DNA from: Alkalibacterium sp046484155
GTDB taxonomy: Bacteria; Bacillota; Bacilli; Lactobacillales; Carnobacteriaceae_A
Assembly (NCBI RefSeq): GCF_046484155.1
Contig: NZ_JAWOBT010000101.1
Location: 1 to 5,966 of the forward strand
DNA: 5,966 nt
Reading direction: 5' to 3'
How positions within the stretch are numbered: position 1 is the stretch's first letter; each line of letters opens with the position of its first letter. The position numbers and the translations under genes are program-made. Below the pieces are notes generated by a model. That model was given only the letters and a program-made list of their open reading frames with translations. It was not told where the DNA came from and did not search any database. Positions 5,941 to 5,966 of this stretch are shown here, piece after piece.

Positions 5941-5966
5941 GACAGTCGCTCACAAGCTGAAAAAAG
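5941..5966. other. Right edge, nothing recognised
   Basis: The last 26 bases show no gene start or stop that can be placed; words such as GTCGCTCAC resemble the repeat to the left. Confidence 0.3.

Overview
The window looks like a stretch of chromosome from a low-to-moderate GC Gram-positive bacterium of the Bacillales (Firmicutes). The basis is the strong AGGAGG-type ribosome binding sites, a TTG start, an ECF-type sigma factor overlapping a membrane anti-sigma gene, and protein families common in Bacillaceae. The genus cannot be told from the sequence alone. The acidic anti-sigma ectodomain would fit a halotolerant species, but this is weak evidence.

Layout. (1) Positions 1-361, minus strand: the N-terminal 120 residues of an aldo/keto reductase-family protein that continues past the left edge; two of its four expected catalytic residues are replaced. 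(2) Positions 362-1480: about 1.1 kb without an intact gene. It holds an AKR leader with small dyads, a decayed short-chain dehydrogenase relic (about 578-802, minus strand), and a cluster of perfect and nested inverted repeats built on TTCGGTAA and GTCGAA (about 1092-1413). (3) Positions 1484-3234, plus strand: a two-gene unit of a sigma-70-family (ECF-like) factor and a single-pass membrane protein that is probably its anti-sigma factor, overlapping by 8 nt. (4) Positions 3318-3351: a perfect 16-bp terminator dyad between convergent units. (5) Positions 3355-5331, minus strand: a two-gene operon of a luciferase-like flavin-dependent oxidoreductase followed by a D-isomer-specific 2-hydroxyacid dehydrogenase. 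(6) Positions about 5400-5966: non-coding sequence, most of it a degenerate tandem repeat with a period near 52 bp.

How the genes work together. The sigma/anti-sigma pair is most simply a self-contained envelope-signal switch: the membrane protein would hold the sigma factor until an extracytoplasmic cue releases it. The target genes are not visible here. The two minus-strand redox enzymes are probably co-transcribed and are metabolic or detoxification genes of unknown substrate. The AKR fragment and the SDR relic lie on the same strand next to each other and may be the remains of a former redox gene pair. I found no convincing new multi-gene system. The items most worth a second look are the AKR-like pseudoenzyme, the two non-coding repeat structures and the three-arm alternative hairpin at 1166-1230.
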